DNA of 64,000 nt from contig NW_020312904.1 in NCBI RefSeq assembly GCF_003265705.1, forward strand, positions 2,669,936 to 2,733,935, written 5' to 3'. The position numbers and the translations under genes are program-made. The notes below the pieces were generated by a model. It saw nothing but the letters and a program-made list of their open reading frames with translations. It was not told where the DNA came from and ran no database searches. This document shows, in pieces, positions 1 through 12,420 of the stretch (positions are counted from its first letter, which is position 1; each line of letters opens with the position of its first letter). The stretch comes from Callorhinus ursinus (lineage: Eukaryota > Chordata > Mammalia > Carnivora > Otariidae).

Positions 1-2717
1 GGCAGCGAGCCTCCCCGCTCGGGGAGGGCAGTCTTCGTTGTATTCAGGCCTAGAACTCATTGGATGGGTCGCTCACCCACATTGTGGAGGGTGACCTGCT
101 TTAATCAAAGTCCACCAACTTAAATGTTAAGCCCTTCCAAGAACACCTCACAGAAACATCCAGAACAATATTTGACCAAAAGGCTAGGCTGACGCACCAA
201 ATCAACCATCACAGTTCATGACCACCCAGACCAAGGTATGTCTTGAACTTCGAAAGACACTCGTCAGTACAGGGCTGCGTTCCCAGGTCTTTTCAGATGC
301 CAAATAATCGGTCTGAATTTTTAATCAAGAAAACCATCAACATTCCCGCAGGAGCCGCAAACTCCTAAGGCTCACCGATAAGAAGTTTCTCCAGGGGTGT
401 TCGGAGAGAGTTCTGGAACCTGAAGAGGCAGGGGCAGCTCTCTGCCCTTCTTCAGCACCTGCTCCCCACAACCCACCTCTGCTTCTGGCCCTTAAGGGAA
501 GGGCTGATCCTTAAACGCAAAACAGGCACTCAGCAAAGACCGGTTAAGAGTCAAACCAACAATGGCCTTGATTTAACTATATTGGCGGGTCTCAGGACAG
601 GCGGGGGCGCCTGTCACCACCAACAGAGGAGGAGGGGGCCCGCACATCATGAGTTCACATCACAAGTTCACATCACAAGGACCGAGCTGCCAGCCAAGTC
701 CTGTCTCCTTTATGGACAGAATCAAAGGCATTCTTTTAATGCTGCTCTATCAAAACTTCACGAATTACACAAGCTCTGAAGGACTGTGGGGGCCAGAGCC
801 AGCGCTGAATTGTGAGAGGGATTAACTCTGTCACCAGCCTCAGCTGCCCTTGCCATGGGCCCTCCCATGTCCCACATTTAACATCGCACACCTGATGACC
901 TGGCATTCTGGGAGGCCATTCTGGTCTGTGAGCACCACTCCAGGGGCATCTCTGCTGCCCTGTCCAAGCTGATAAACTCTACCGTTTTTTAAACTTTGTC
1001 AAGGATGTTCCTGGCAAATTAAAAGGAAAGAGATCCTGCTGTGGGTCCTGATTATTTTTTCTTTGAAGCAAGAAATGACATCACAGCAGTTAATAACTCA
1101 AAGCCTCAATCCTCTCTGTAGACGGAACTTGGCCCAAAGAGCGTAACGGTCAGAGCAGGTGAGCGCGGCTCTGGGGAGGGAACCAGCACTCAGTCCCCAC
1201 TCGCAGGCTGACAAGAGGAGGAGGCGGCCCATGCAGGGGACGAGGGGGTAAGGAGGAGCCCACCCTCCCCAGGCTGCCTCCGGGCCACGCAGCGCAGCAC
1301 CCCCCACCCCGTGCTGGCCACGAGGGCCTGCCCTTGCCTACAGCTCCGCATGGTCAGCCCAGCCCCCCCGGCCACCACCGCCCAGGGCGCCCCAGAGTCG
1401 GCAGCGCCAGTGCCCGTGTGCCAGAGAATGACAAGGCCCAAGAGCGCCTTTTCCGCTTTAAGAAGAGGCAGCCTCCATTTCCGAGGCTGACAAGGGTGGC
1501 CCCGGCATCCGCAACCAGGAGCCCACTGCACACTGCCAGACCAGGCTCGCGGGAGGCAGCGTGCCACGAAGGCCAAGCCACGAGGCCACTCCCCAAAGGC
1601 CACTTCTGGCTCCACCTCCCTAGTGACTAGTAGCTTCCTCAGAACCCATCCTCGTAGCACCCGAAGCGGGAGGAGCCATGAAAGCAGAAGAAACCTCGGC
1701 TGACACCTGTCAGCCCCAGGTGAGCATCTACGGGACCTGTGTCCACCGGACAGGGAACAGACTCACTCGGTTCCTCCCACAGAGCAATCAAGGACATGTG
1801 CTTAGTCCAAAATGTTAGGTTTCCAGCATCCTTGACAGGGATCCCCCAGTAACTCAGCTACCCAAACACGTGGGAGCAGAGAAACAAGCACCACAGCCCC
1901 CACCCGGGACCGTGTCTGAGACAGAGGTGGGTGCCGGCTCAGCCGGCCTCCAGAACGCACCCCACCACCGCTGACTCGGAGCTCCTGGCGGCCGCACCGC
2001 ACAGCACCTGGGTCCTGGGCCAGCCCAGGGCTTGGCACTGTCAGGCGGGTGACGCGCCGAGGGACCAGCAGATGTTCTCAGCACGAAGCAGAGGCAGAAT
2101 CTTCCGGAGGCGAGCCTGGGACTCTTCATTTGTAACAAGCTCCTAAGATGACAGTCACGTTAAGCAAAGTCTCAGAACCACTGTGCTGGGCTGTGAGCTT
2201 CTGGGAAGGAGCCACCCTCTCTTCGCCAGGGCGTCCCCAGCAGCCAGCACGGTGGCCACACACAGCGGGGACGGAGAAAATGAGAAAAGTAACAAGGGAG
2301 TGGATGAGCGCTATGCTCAAGTCTCGCGTTACTGACTCAGTGAGCAGACCCCAGCGGGCTGTTCTGACCCCTGCTCATCACCGGTGACCAAACATCTAAA
2401 AGGGCCTCAGGCCACCAACCCTGGGCCAGCACTTACACCTGCCCCTCTGTCAATGAGGCTGCAGACAAGACTTTTTCCACTTTGCAACGAATCTGAACAA
2501 AAAGAATCCACATTCACCTACTAGCCATTCCCTAGGGAATCCCCAGATTTAGCAGAAAAGAGAACAGTGAAAAGAATTTATGAGATAAAATAAGTAAAAT
2601 TATCCAGGCCCTACAGCACACTGAGAAGTCAGTCCAGCTGTCCAGCCCGTGACAACTCTGATGTTTTTCACCCTCCAGGCCTTGCTGCTCCTCCCAAACG
2701 CCCTCCCCGGGTGAGGC

Positions 2718-2719
<2 letters not shown>
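1..2719. other. Intronic unique sequence, no gene seen
   Basis: There is no recognisable exon, repeat family or RNA gene. The first kilobase is of mixed composition; 1100-2400 is GC-rich with several overlapping chance frames on both strands. None of these has codon structure, splice signals or family similarity. Confidence 0.5.

Positions 2720-2761
<42 letters not shown>
2720..2761. repeat. (CA)20 microsatellite
   Basis: Uninterrupted CA dinucleotide run of 20 units at 2721-2760, likely length-polymorphic. It produces the long Val-Cys frames seen on the minus strand, which are artefacts. Confidence 0.97.
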
Positions 2762-2762
<1 letters not shown>

Positions 2763-4500
2763 GGTATGGATGTGATTTTTAAAAAATATTTTAAAATAAG
2801 ATTTGTCAAAAGTCCCCCAAAGTAGAAAGCACAGAATAAAGAACCCCAGGCACCCAACCCAGGGTCCACCATGATCATACGTGGCCATGCCTGTTTCATC
2901 TGCTGACCCCCACTCTGCCCACATGCTGCTGGAAAATTCTAAAGAAAATCCCAAACATCACATTTCACCCACAAATAGACTCTTTTAGAGCTAAGGGCTA
3001 TTTCTAGAAGCCTCACCACAAGACCATTATCGTATCTGAGAACAGTAATTCCTTACGGCGATGAGAGCACGTCCCTGAGGGGGTTCAGGACGCAGCACCC
3101 CAAGATACAGCACCTCGGCGGAGCATGTATTTTAAGCTGAAGGAGGTGACAAACGGCAGGTGCTGGAGGGACTGTCGGACCTTCCCCGGAAGCGGGACCT
3201 CAGGTGCTCACGTGAGAGGTCCCCTCCCTCCACCTGGAGGAAAGGAGCGTCCGCGTCTCTGTGGACGAGGCCCAGGGACAGGCCCCTGGACGAACAGGCC
3301 TCCCACACTCTGTCCCTGTGTGTCCTCCACGACTTCCCACCCTTCATCAAACCGAGCATAAAGACACCCAGGAGGCACTGTTTCTCCAGGGCCTCATTCC
3401 CTTACGACAGCAGCCGTGCCACATAAAACTGACGTTAAATAAATCTGGGTGTCCTTCTCTTGCTGGTCTGGCCTTGGCCATGGGGCCCCAGCTGAGGACC
3501 TACGACAGAGGGAGGAGAGGTTCTGCCCCTTCGTCTCCAGACCGTGGCCTCTTCACTGCTGCCTCGCTCCACACAGGCTCCAAAGACGTGCACACGGGCC
3601 TCCGAGAACCAGGGCCTCTGGTCTTGAGAGCACTAGGTTCCCTCCCTCTCTCCCTCCGCTGCTTGCTGAGGAGAGCTGGCCACTTGCGCTGTGGGTGTTT
3701 CGCACTCTGGCTGCAGCTGCCGCACTCCCGTGGCGAGCTGAGCTGCTGTCCCCTTCCCCGGGTCTCCCAGCCGTGGGCACTCCCATCTGGAGACTCAACT
3801 GGAGTCTGCAAGGATGGATGGAGAAGCATGCCCTTTGCACTTCTGCACGTCAGGAGGCACGCAGTGTCTGTGGTCTCCCCCTGGGATGTGATGATTGATC
3901 AGCAGGTGCTGCAGGAGAGACCCGTCCACTACGGAGCCCCCGGGAGCCACCCCCCGACAGAGCCACCTCCGACAGCTTCCAAAGCCACTGGCGAGCGCCG
4001 CCTGCACCCATGACTTCATCAGGGTGACAATGCAGTTCCCCATTCCCTCTGCAATTTACAGCTGCGTTTCCTCCCTAAGGAGCGTCCCCTCGAAAACTAG
4101 GTGATCACCAGAAAAGCGCAGCCCTTGCTCAAATCTTGCTTTTATTTGCCAGCTGACGCCGTAGCAGCCTTCAAAGGCAACCCGGTGAGGTTCTATCTAG
4201 GCATCGTTATGAATTCATAGACTTTCACATGTTTGATATGTTTTAAGCCGCTGCCATCCTAATTCTTCCTGACAATCTTCCCACATCTGGCCAGGGGGAG
4301 CCCCCTGAAGCCGGGCTTCCTCTTCCTCCAAGAGGCCCCCTGCTTTCCTGGTGACTACATGTTCTGGACTCATTGGGAACACTACCCACCCCAGACCTGG
4401 GCTCGGGTTTTCCTGAGGGGAAGGGCGTGAGACTCCGCGGGGCGCTCCTTTGCACCGGGCTTGTCGCTGGGCCAGTAATTTACAGTGACAAGGGCTCGAG
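2762..4500. other. Intronic unique sequence, no gene seen
   Basis: Mixed to GC-rich sequence. The 250-residue plus-strand frame at 3261-4013 and the overlapping 149-residue frame at 3449-3898 have no family resemblance and compete with equally long frames on the opposite strand, as expected for GC-rich non-coding DNA. Confidence 0.5.
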
Positions 4501-4540
4501 GATAGGATTTTAAAAAGAATAAAGCATGGGTTCACACTGA

Positions 4541-4980
4541 GTCTTCATTCATATTTAAGATTATAGGGTTTTTACTTCTTTGATTTTATGCTTGATTCTC
4601 TCTTACATTAAAAATCTTAGTTCCTACAACATTATCATAATTACCTGCTTGCTTTATCCTAATATATGTATTTATGTGTAATATATGTATTTCAATACGT
4701 GTATATACACTAATTTCAAGATAGCACTAATATGATTACTAACAATCTGATTACCAAATAGAGTTTCAAATGCTTTTTGCAATTCTTTTTGTCCTTCAGA
4801 TACGTCCTACGAGGGCTGTACATTCTAATTGTTTGAAAGCCTCTTTGAGCTAATTTTTCTCCGTGTGATTAAGCCACCAACTCGAGATCTAGTTACGTTC
4901 ATTTTTTTTGAGTTTTAATTTTGTTCTTGCTTTTTAAGGACAGCTTTTTTATTTAGGTTTAGCCGGGTTTCACAATTATG
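4541..4980. other. AT-rich unique block, possible regulatory island
   Basis: AT-rich stretch inside GC-rich surroundings, with no repeat family recognised. It contains TATATGTAT-type motifs and several TAAT/ATTA cores. It could be a conserved non-coding element or simply neutral AT-rich intron; sequence alone does not decide. Confidence 0.3.
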
Positions 4981-5990
4981 TAACGCAATGCGTAACTGCC
5001 AGGCGACCACGGGCAGCAGGCTGCATCGGGAGGAGCCAGGCTGCCTCCCCACCCTCTGCCGGGTCCCACCCCCCCCGCAGAGCCCGTACCTTCTGCTTCA
5101 CCCTGGCACTGACAGTTCAGTCTGTAGTAGAAGCAAATACATGTGTGTTCAGGGAAAGGTGCGTGCATGTGTGTGTTGGCATGCGCTCAGATTCTCCCAA
5201 GCAACCGATCGACAGGTAAATGGTGGAACGGCACACGTGCAGTCTTCCAGGAAACAGTGCAGCCAAGAGCTCAGCGGCGGCCCACGGAGAGCACCTGCAG
5301 CCCTCCTAACCCCGCACGCTCCACAGAGAAGAGTCCTGTGGGTACAGCATTTTGTGTTTTCTCCGACGGACCTTCTGGATGGCTCCTGGGTCAACAGGTC
5401 GCAGCAGGCGTTTGCTGCCAGAGGGCACCAAACACCCCCATGTTCAGTCTCACTGGGTCCCTGCTCTCGACCTGCTGAAGCATTTGCCACCTCCCTGCCA
5501 TCTGCACCCCTTTCCTGCCAGCTTGCGGGGCCGGTCACCACGGTCCAAGGATGCACCTTCGGCAGGCACTAGATGACAGAACTCCAGCACAAGCATGGCT
5601 GCGTGCACACTGCAAGCGTGCCGGAATGAGGGGCTGTGCTGCCTTTCTTTCTTGAAGCTCTGTACCCTAAGATAACCACAGTCTCGCACTCAGTTCAAAG
5701 AAACAGTGCACAGGGGCTCCATGTGCCCTTCAGCCAGCCAGGTACCACCCTAATCCACGGCACGCGACAGTGACCACGTGCACGGCCCGTGCCTGCGCTC
5801 TTCACGGGACTTATGGAGGAGCATCGGGCGGCCCGACCCACCCATCACAGCCAAGGTGTTCGGCACACGCGACTAAGCCAAGGCACGTTCCTCCCCGTGC
5901 ACACCGCTGTGCTGAGCGTTTCTCATGTGGGCACATGATTTTAACTTTACTGTTGAAATAAAAATGTCATTTGGTGCATTCATCAGTGCC
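4981..5990. other. Intronic unique sequence, no gene seen
   Basis: GC-rich with overlapping chance frames on both strands (for example 194 residues at 4988-5572). No repeat or exon was recognised. Confidence 0.45.
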
Positions 5991-7061
5991 CGTGGGCGTG
6001 GGTGTGGGACGTACGTGTATCTGTGTGCACGATGTGGGCGTCAGTGTGACTTCTTCTAAACAAAGTCTAGCTATTCTCCCATCTCCGGGTTCCTGGTAAA
6101 TAAATGTTAATTCTAGCCATAAAAATTACACTGTTCAGATCCCTTTTTTTTTTTCTCTTTGGTAACCCACACACTAATAAGAAAATAAAAGTTCATCGCA
6201 GCTGTAATCTTCATACCAGATTTTGGCTTTACGTTTCCTTACCTCCGTGACTTAGGACATATACATTTAATACTGTCTTGCTACAACAAAACGGCCGTCT
6301 TTCGTGAACATAATATACTTTTCCTTGGGCTTTTTTTCATCTTGATCTGATCACTCCTCGTTTGTTTTTGCTTGGATTCTGACTGGGAGGCTGCCCAGCA
6401 TTTTCTTTCTAATCCTTCCATGTCCCAAAGGAAGAATAACTGCTAAGAGAGAAACTTCAGGCAAAATCTGACAAACGTGTTTTAAGAGAACGTAAAGGAA
6501 ACACCCATCTAACCCGCAGGCATTTAAAGTAATGTGTTTGGGTGCTTTTGGGGAAAACTTAATTCATGACCAACCAAACATTGATATTCTACTACTTTTA
6601 CACTGCTTAACTAAATACTGAGTAAAAACAGAAACAATTTTGTAAATGTATGAAAGTAAAACGCCAACAGAACAAGAACTCTTAGGTTTAAGGAGAGGAA
6701 AACGAACCTCTCACTGGGTAGCTCTCGCCAAGCCAGCCCTGCCTGTGATACCCCAGAGCTCTGAAGGTCAGCGCAGTCCTAAAGTGGGCATTTCCCTTCA
6801 TTTCCCTTATCTTTGCACCACACTGGCTTCCTTCTGGATCTTAATTTCAGATAATGTAGCACAAGGTATGAATGAACCAAGGACTTCTTCATTCGATCTT
6901 ACGTCCCCGAAACGCCTCACGTAGCTGCCCATCACACCCTTGAATGTCCATTCCTTCCCCACTATGCCACGACTTCCTCATCCATACTCTGTCGACAGAT
7001 ATTTACTATGCTCTTCCCCACTTTCTGCTGTAATCCTTGTGCATTTTGAGGCTCCTTCTAG
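5991..7061. other. AT-rich unique block, no gene seen
   Basis: Mixed to AT-rich sequence with no recognised interspersed repeat. A T10 tract lies near 6145. No splice-bounded frame was seen. Confidence 0.4.
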
Positions 7062-7228
7062 AGTGGTGGCTCTCAAACTGCTGTATGCTCCAGAATCGCC
7101 CTGAGGGCCCACCCCAGCATTTCTGATTTAGTAGATTTAGGAATCGGGCCCAAGGGTCTGCATTCCTTCCAAGTTCATGGGTGGTGCTGATGCTGCTGGG
7201 CCAAAGACCACACTTTGAGAACCATGCT
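7062..7228 (+). mobile_element. MER5A-like hAT-Charlie DNA transposon fossil
   Basis: The left end reads GTGGCTCTCAAACTG and the right end CACACTTTGAGAACCATGC. These are the inverted-repeat termini of the MER5A family (CAGTGGTTCTCAAA and its complement). The interior retains the family's CACCCCAGCATTTCTGATTT and GGTGCTGATGCTGCTGGGCC segments. It is non-autonomous, without coding capacity, and near full length for the family (about 190 bp). Confidence 0.85.
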
Positions 7229-7279
7229 CTACAGGAGCACCTTGCAATAAAATCATGCAGTCACAGTAATGTCTTACGT

Positions 7280-7434
7280 CTGTACTGTCCACCTGCCAGC
7301 CACCGGCCACAGGGCGTCTTGAGCATGCAGTCGGTGCAACTGAGGAGCTAAGTCCTTCGATGCCTTTACTCCCAGTTAACACTGACTTAAATAACCACGT
7401 GTGGCTCGTGGCTACCAGGCTGGACAGTGCAGCT
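7280..7434. mobile_element. hAT-type MITE fossil with CTGTCCA/TGGACAG ends
   Basis: The left end contains GTACTGTCCA and the right end CTGGACAGTGCAG, an inverted pair typical of the hAT families whose ends read CAGTGCTGTCCAATA. The interior keeps TGCAACTGAGGAGCTAA and CACGTGTGGCTCGTGGCTAC, recognisable pieces of that consensus. I do not assign the exact subfamily. It lies 50 bp from the MER5A copy. Confidence 0.7.
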
Positions 7435-7944
7435 CTGAGTACATCTGACCCAGTAGTGGAAACCTGGGTGGCAGAGAAAGCACCTCCTCAACTTTCCCAG
7501 GGAAAGCCAAATCATTTTTTAAGTAGTTTTTGCTAGTTTACACCCCTACCCATGTCTATCACGGCTCTTAGTGCCCTACAGCCTCCCTCCCCCGAAACGT
7601 GCTAATTCATCTTTCACCCTTGTGCAGAGGGTTCCCAAGCCCTCCCTGACACAGATAACACACACACAGCTCAGTTCAAGGGCCCTGGGGCCGGGCGAGA
7701 GTTGCTGCTCACCAGCCTGACTCTGAGGACAGAGCCCTTTGGGAGAACTGCTTTATCCAGAGGGCTCCCCCGTTAGGCTCACTGCCAGAGGGTGAACCTT
7801 CCCTCCGTCCCAACTACCTCATAAGGCCTTGAACGCTGAAGATCAAGATAAACAGATTTGAAAAATGGGACTCCACTGTTCCACTTACTCTGGGTTTCCA
7901 TTTTGACTGTTTTGTTTTGGGGTTTTTTGGATTCCAAGTATTCT
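7435..7944. other. Intronic unique sequence between transposons
   Basis: No exon or repeat was recognised. Mixed composition with a T-rich end that leads into the L1. Confidence 0.4.
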
Positions 7945-8388
7945 TAGCCAGTATTTTTTAAAAAATTTTATCAACTTTTTTGATGTATAATCTCTATAAG
8001 GTAAGCTAGAGAGATATAATCATACTGTTTAATGAGTTTTGACAAAGGAATGCACCAGTGTGATTGACACCCCTATCAGTACAGAACATGTCCTTCCCCC
8101 AGGAATCCTGTACCGCCAGACGAAACCAGAGGAAACTGTTGTTGTGATTTTTATCACTACTGATTGATTCTGTCAGTTGTAAAACTTCATATAAATGAAT
8201 TCATGCACTATGTACTCTGTGTTTTGCTCCTGTTGATTAGCATAATGTTTTTAAGTTTTATCCACACTGTCCCTGAATGGCATTCCACTGTATGAATTTG
8301 TTTATTTTTCTACTGCTAATGGATACTTGAGTTGTTTCTAGTTTGGGCTAATGTGAATAAAGCTGCTATGAACATTCTTGCACAAGCA

Positions 8389-8420
<32 letters not shown>

Positions 8421-8440
8421 TACATACACAAATGTTCATT
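8389..8440. repeat. (TG)n microsatellite inside the L1
   Basis: A TG run at 8389-8412 continues into TATGTGTGTACATACACA, which gives a short 9-bp inverted repeat around a 4-base loop. It probably grew from a TG-containing stretch of the L1. Confidence 0.85.
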
Positions 8441-8514
8441 TTTCCTGTGTAAACATCTAGGAATGGAATTGTTAAATCAGAGGAGAGATGCATGTTCAGT
8501 GTTACAAGAAACTG

Positions 8515-8668
8515 GGTTTTCCAAAGTGGTGGTATCATTTAGCATTTCCACCAGCCCTGCATAAGACCTTTCCACATACGTGTTAATGCTCGGTTTTCCA
8601 AAGCGGTGGTATCATTTAGCATTTCCACCAGCCCTGCATAAGACCTTTCCACATATGTGTTAATGCTC
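8515..8668. repeat. 77-bp perfect-register tandem duplication inside the L1
   Basis: Two adjacent 77-bp units (8515-8591 and 8592-8668) differ at only two positions: AAGTGG versus AAGCGG, and CATACG versus CATATG. Both units start GGTTTTCCAAAG and end GTTAATGCTC. The unit is a piece of L1 ORF2 C-terminal sequence, duplicated long after the L1 inserted, because unit-to-unit identity is much higher than the decay of the element. Confidence 0.96.
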
Positions 8669-11190
8669 AGCACTGTCCATTCTGTTAATTTTAGTGATTC
8701 TGGTGCATACAGCACAGTGGTACCTCGCTGTGGTTTAATTTGTGTTTCCCTGATGACTAATGATGTTGAGTACTTTTTCAAGCGTTCAATGGCCATTTGT
8801 TTATCTTCTGTTATAATATGTATGAACCTTTTGTCTGTTTTTTTTAATTGAGCTTTTTGTCTTTGTGATATTGAGCTATAGGAGTTTGTATGCATCCCGG
8901 ATGGAGTCCTTCATCAGGTATATGTATTACGAACATGTCCTCCCTGTCTGTCTCTTAACTCTTCTGGATTCTGCTTGCTTCCATTATTCTACAGTCTATC
9001 TATAATTGTCCTGGTTACTGCAGCTTTATAGCATATCTTGAAATGAAGAGGTTAAATTCTCCAACTTCGTTCTTTATTAAATTTTTGAATTTTGCTATCT
9101 TAGGTCCTTTGCATTTCCACATAAATTTCAAAATAAGCTTGATAGTTTCTACAAAAAAAAAAAAGCTTGATAGGAATTTGATTGGGAATACATTAACTCC
9201 TAAGATCAATATGGGGAGAATATCTTAATAGCAAGAGTCCCTCAATTTATAAACATGGTATATCTTACCACATATCTCTTCCATTTCTCTCAGCAATGTT
9301 TTGCAATTTTTAGTGTAAAGATAAGTATTTTTAGCTAAATTTATCCAAGTATTCTTACGAATTCATGTTATTATAACTGGTATTGGTCTCTAGATTTCAT
9401 CTTCCAATTTGTTCAATGCTAATATACAGAAATTCAATGGATTTTTACTTATTAGCCTCATATCCAGCATCTTCATCTTTTTTAAATAACTCCTTAGTAG
9501 TCTCTACACATGCAATCAATAGACAGTTTAACTTTTCCCTTTTCAATTGTTAGACCTTTCATTTTATTTTCATTCCTGATTCCCTAGCTAGGTCTTCAAG
9601 TACAATATTGAACAGAAGTGGTGAGAGCAAATATTCTCGCCTTGTTCCCAACGTAGGGGGGAAAGCATTTACCAACCTCACCATTAAATATGATGTGGGC
9701 TGCAAGATCTTGTAGATGCCCTTCATCACTGAGAGAGCTTCCTTCCATTTCCAGTTGACTGAGAGTTCTCTTCATGAGTGGGTAATGAATTTCATCAAAT
9801 GTGTTTTCTGCATCTTTTGACATGATCATATGGTTTTCTCCTTTATTCTGTTAATGGATCAATGACATTGATTGATTTTTGAATGTTCAACCAACTGTGC
9901 ATGCCTGTGATAAATCCCACTTAGTCACGATGTACTGTCAATTTTTATATATTACTTGATTCAATTTGCTAATGTTTTGTCAAGGATTTTTGCATCTATT
10001 TTAATGAGGGATATTGGCTTATAATTTTCATTTCTTATAATGCCCTTGTCTCATTTTGGTATCTCAATTATGTTAACCAAAAGAGCTGAGACGTGCCCAC
10101 TCCTCCACTACTCTCTGAAAGAATCTGTATAAGACTGGTTATCACTTCTTCCTTAAATGTTTGAACATTCACCAGAGAGGTCATCTGAGCCTGTAGTTGT
10201 CTTTGTAGGAAAGTTCTTAATTACAAATGCCATTTCTTTAATGGATACAGGGTTTTTCTGGCTTATTTCTTCTTGAGCAAAGTTTGATCATTTGTATCTT
10301 TCAAGGAACTTGTCCATTTCATCTAAGTTGTTAACTTCTAAAGTTGTTAATAACGTTTCCTTATTATATTTTAAATATCTGTAGGACCTATAGTGATGTC
10401 TCCTCTCTCCTCTTTACTCATATTAGTCAATTTTTTCTTTTTTTTTTATTATACTAGAGATTTTTCAGTGTTACTGATCTTTTCAATAAACCAACTTTTC
10501 ACTTGTTTGTTTCCTCTAGATCTTGCCCATTTTCTATTTCATTGATTTCTGTCTTTTTCATTTTTTGGTTCCTTCCTTCTGCTTCCTTGGGATTAATTTC
10601 CTCTTCTTTTCCTCTGAAGGGAGAAACTAAAATTAATTATTTTAAATCTTTCTTCTTTTCTGATGCATGCATTTATAAGAATATATTAGCACTCTAAGCA
10701 CTGATTTAGCTACATCCCACAAATTCAGATGTTATGTATTTATTATTCATTCAGTTCCAAATATTATGTGCTTTCCATTGACTTCTTTGACTCAAGGGTT
10801 CTTTAGAAATGTACTGCTTACTTTGCAAAAATTCAGAGATTTTTAGGCACCATTCTTACTGATTTCTAACTTAATTCTATTATTACGGTTAGATATCATA
10901 CTCTGTTTGATTTCAACCATATTATTTCAATCTTTTTAAATTTCAAGGTAAACTACTTTGGTTACTAGTCATTGTGTACATGACAAGAATGCTGCTGGAT
11001 ATCTCTAGTTGTCGGATTGTTAACAAGACCACATAAGTTGCTTGATGATATTTTCGTGTCTCCTGTATATCTTCACTGATCTTTGGTCTATTCATTTTAT
11101 CAACCGCTGAGATAAAATAATTAAAACCTCCAGCTACACTTGTGCTACATGTTCCAGTAATATTAATGGTCCTGATTATCTTTTTATGTT

Positions 11191-12050
11191 AACTGTTGTT
11201 TGCGGGTTCCCAAGTTACTGATTTTGTAAACTCAAATGTTAAACATGGGTAAAAAGTTAACAGGGAAGAACATCTTTTCTCCATCCCTACCTGAAAGACC
11301 AGGCTGAGACAGAGTTGGCTCCCAGAGCTAGCAAATGAATTTTTTTTTTCTAGTTCACCCTTTGTCCAAGAGTATAGTCTTCCAATGTTCTGGCTTGACT
11401 TAAGTGCCGTGGCTCCACATTCCCTATCTCTAAGGGTCACAAGATCTATATCTTGTCTCAAGAGCGTGTTTGAACCTAACCCTAGAGACCCCCCCACCTC
11501 CACCAATTTTTACTTGGGCCTCTGGTGATGATTCGACTTTCCTGCAAGCTTTCATGCACTTACAAGTTCTTGTGTTTTTGATACTCTATCAGCACTTGGG
11601 TGTATTAAGGTGATATGTCATATTTAAAGCTCAGCATGCTATAAAGCTGCCACTGACCCACATAGTGGATTCATCAGTGAAGTAACATAGGGATCTGAGT
11701 CCCCCCCCCCCCAACTCTGGGGTTAGCCCTTGCCTTCAATAGTTCCTCTCTGTTCAGTCTAATTTCCAAGAGGCTCAGTAGCAAGGACCATGTCTTACTT
11801 GCCTCTGTGCTCTCTTCCTTGCTGGCCTGGCTCTAAGCTGGAGTAGGTGCACATGGGTCTCCTAATGAATGGGGCTAGAAGTGTTGGATGGGGCTGGACG
11901 GTAAAGATCCCTAACAGTCAGCCTTAGCTGTCTGGGCTTTATCTGATGGGCAACAGAGATACCAGCTAAGGCAATTAGGCAGGAAGGCAGGACAGCTGGC
12001 CGGGTGGCATGGGGCTTCTGTGCCTTGGGGAACCAACAGAACAACAGAAT
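11191..12050. other. Intronic sequence with C12 tract, no gene seen
   Basis: No exon was recognised. A homopolymer C12 lies at 11701-11712. The first part may be further decayed L1, but I could not align it by eye. Confidence 0.4.
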
Positions 12051-12054
12051 TCAG

Positions 12055-12420
12055 GCACCACTGTTCACATAATCCTGCCTCTTCTCTGAGAAGATGGCTA
12101 TCAAAGAAACTCTAAAGAAGTTAACATTAAAATGCTTAAAGAAAGGAATTAGATTGTGTGCATCTTTTTCTCTAAACCTACACAAAAAAGTGAATTATTC
12201 ACTTGAATGGATGTAGCTTAGGAACAATGAGAGACACATTTCACAATGAGCCCACTTCTCTCCAGAGAAAAAATTTCAGAGTTGCCTGGGAAGGGTTAAG
12301 ATTTGAAATTAGCAAAGTGCCTGTTTCCAACACCTCCTGAGTTGTCATGGTGACACTTCCAGCCAGAAGTCATCGATACAGCCCATCCTTTCTCACAAGT
12401 TCTCCTAAAAAAATGAGGTG
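12055..12420. promoter_or_regulatory. Candidate regulatory element with palindrome and X-box-like site
   Basis: Repeat-free block with a 17-bp inverted repeat, AAGTGAATTATTCACTT (12188-12204; 8-bp arms around one base), overlapping an NKX2-like CACTTGA core. An RFX/X-box-like motif, GTTGTCATGGTGAC, lies at 12341-12354. The motifs are seen directly; a regulatory function is inference. Confidence 0.35.

Larger units (their letters stand above)
7945..11190 (-). mobile_element. 5'-truncated, decayed L1 (L1M-type) LINE
   Basis: Old L1 on the minus strand, with its 3' end at low coordinates. Frames 8338-8895 match the ORF2 C-terminus in pieces (a STSLVIRETQIK stretch, then GWWKC and PLWKT, then a degraded IPLLGIY-like segment). 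Frame 9596-9829 matches the reverse-transcriptase region (MIMSKDAENTFDEIHYP, later FNGEVGKCFPP). The sequence from 9900 to about 11190 continues upstream through ORF2 and breaks off inside or just after the endonuclease part. ORF1 and the 5'UTR are missing. Many stops and frameshifts make it inactive. The last few hundred bases of either boundary are approximate. Confidence 0.88.

Noticed and set aside
2718..2954. Val-Cys repeat frames on the minus strand
   Set aside because: Direct translation of the (CA)20 microsatellite.
9596..9829. Reverse-transcriptase-like frame as a possible host gene
   Set aside because: It is a piece of decayed L1 ORF2 with flanking stops and frameshifts; annotated as part of the L1.
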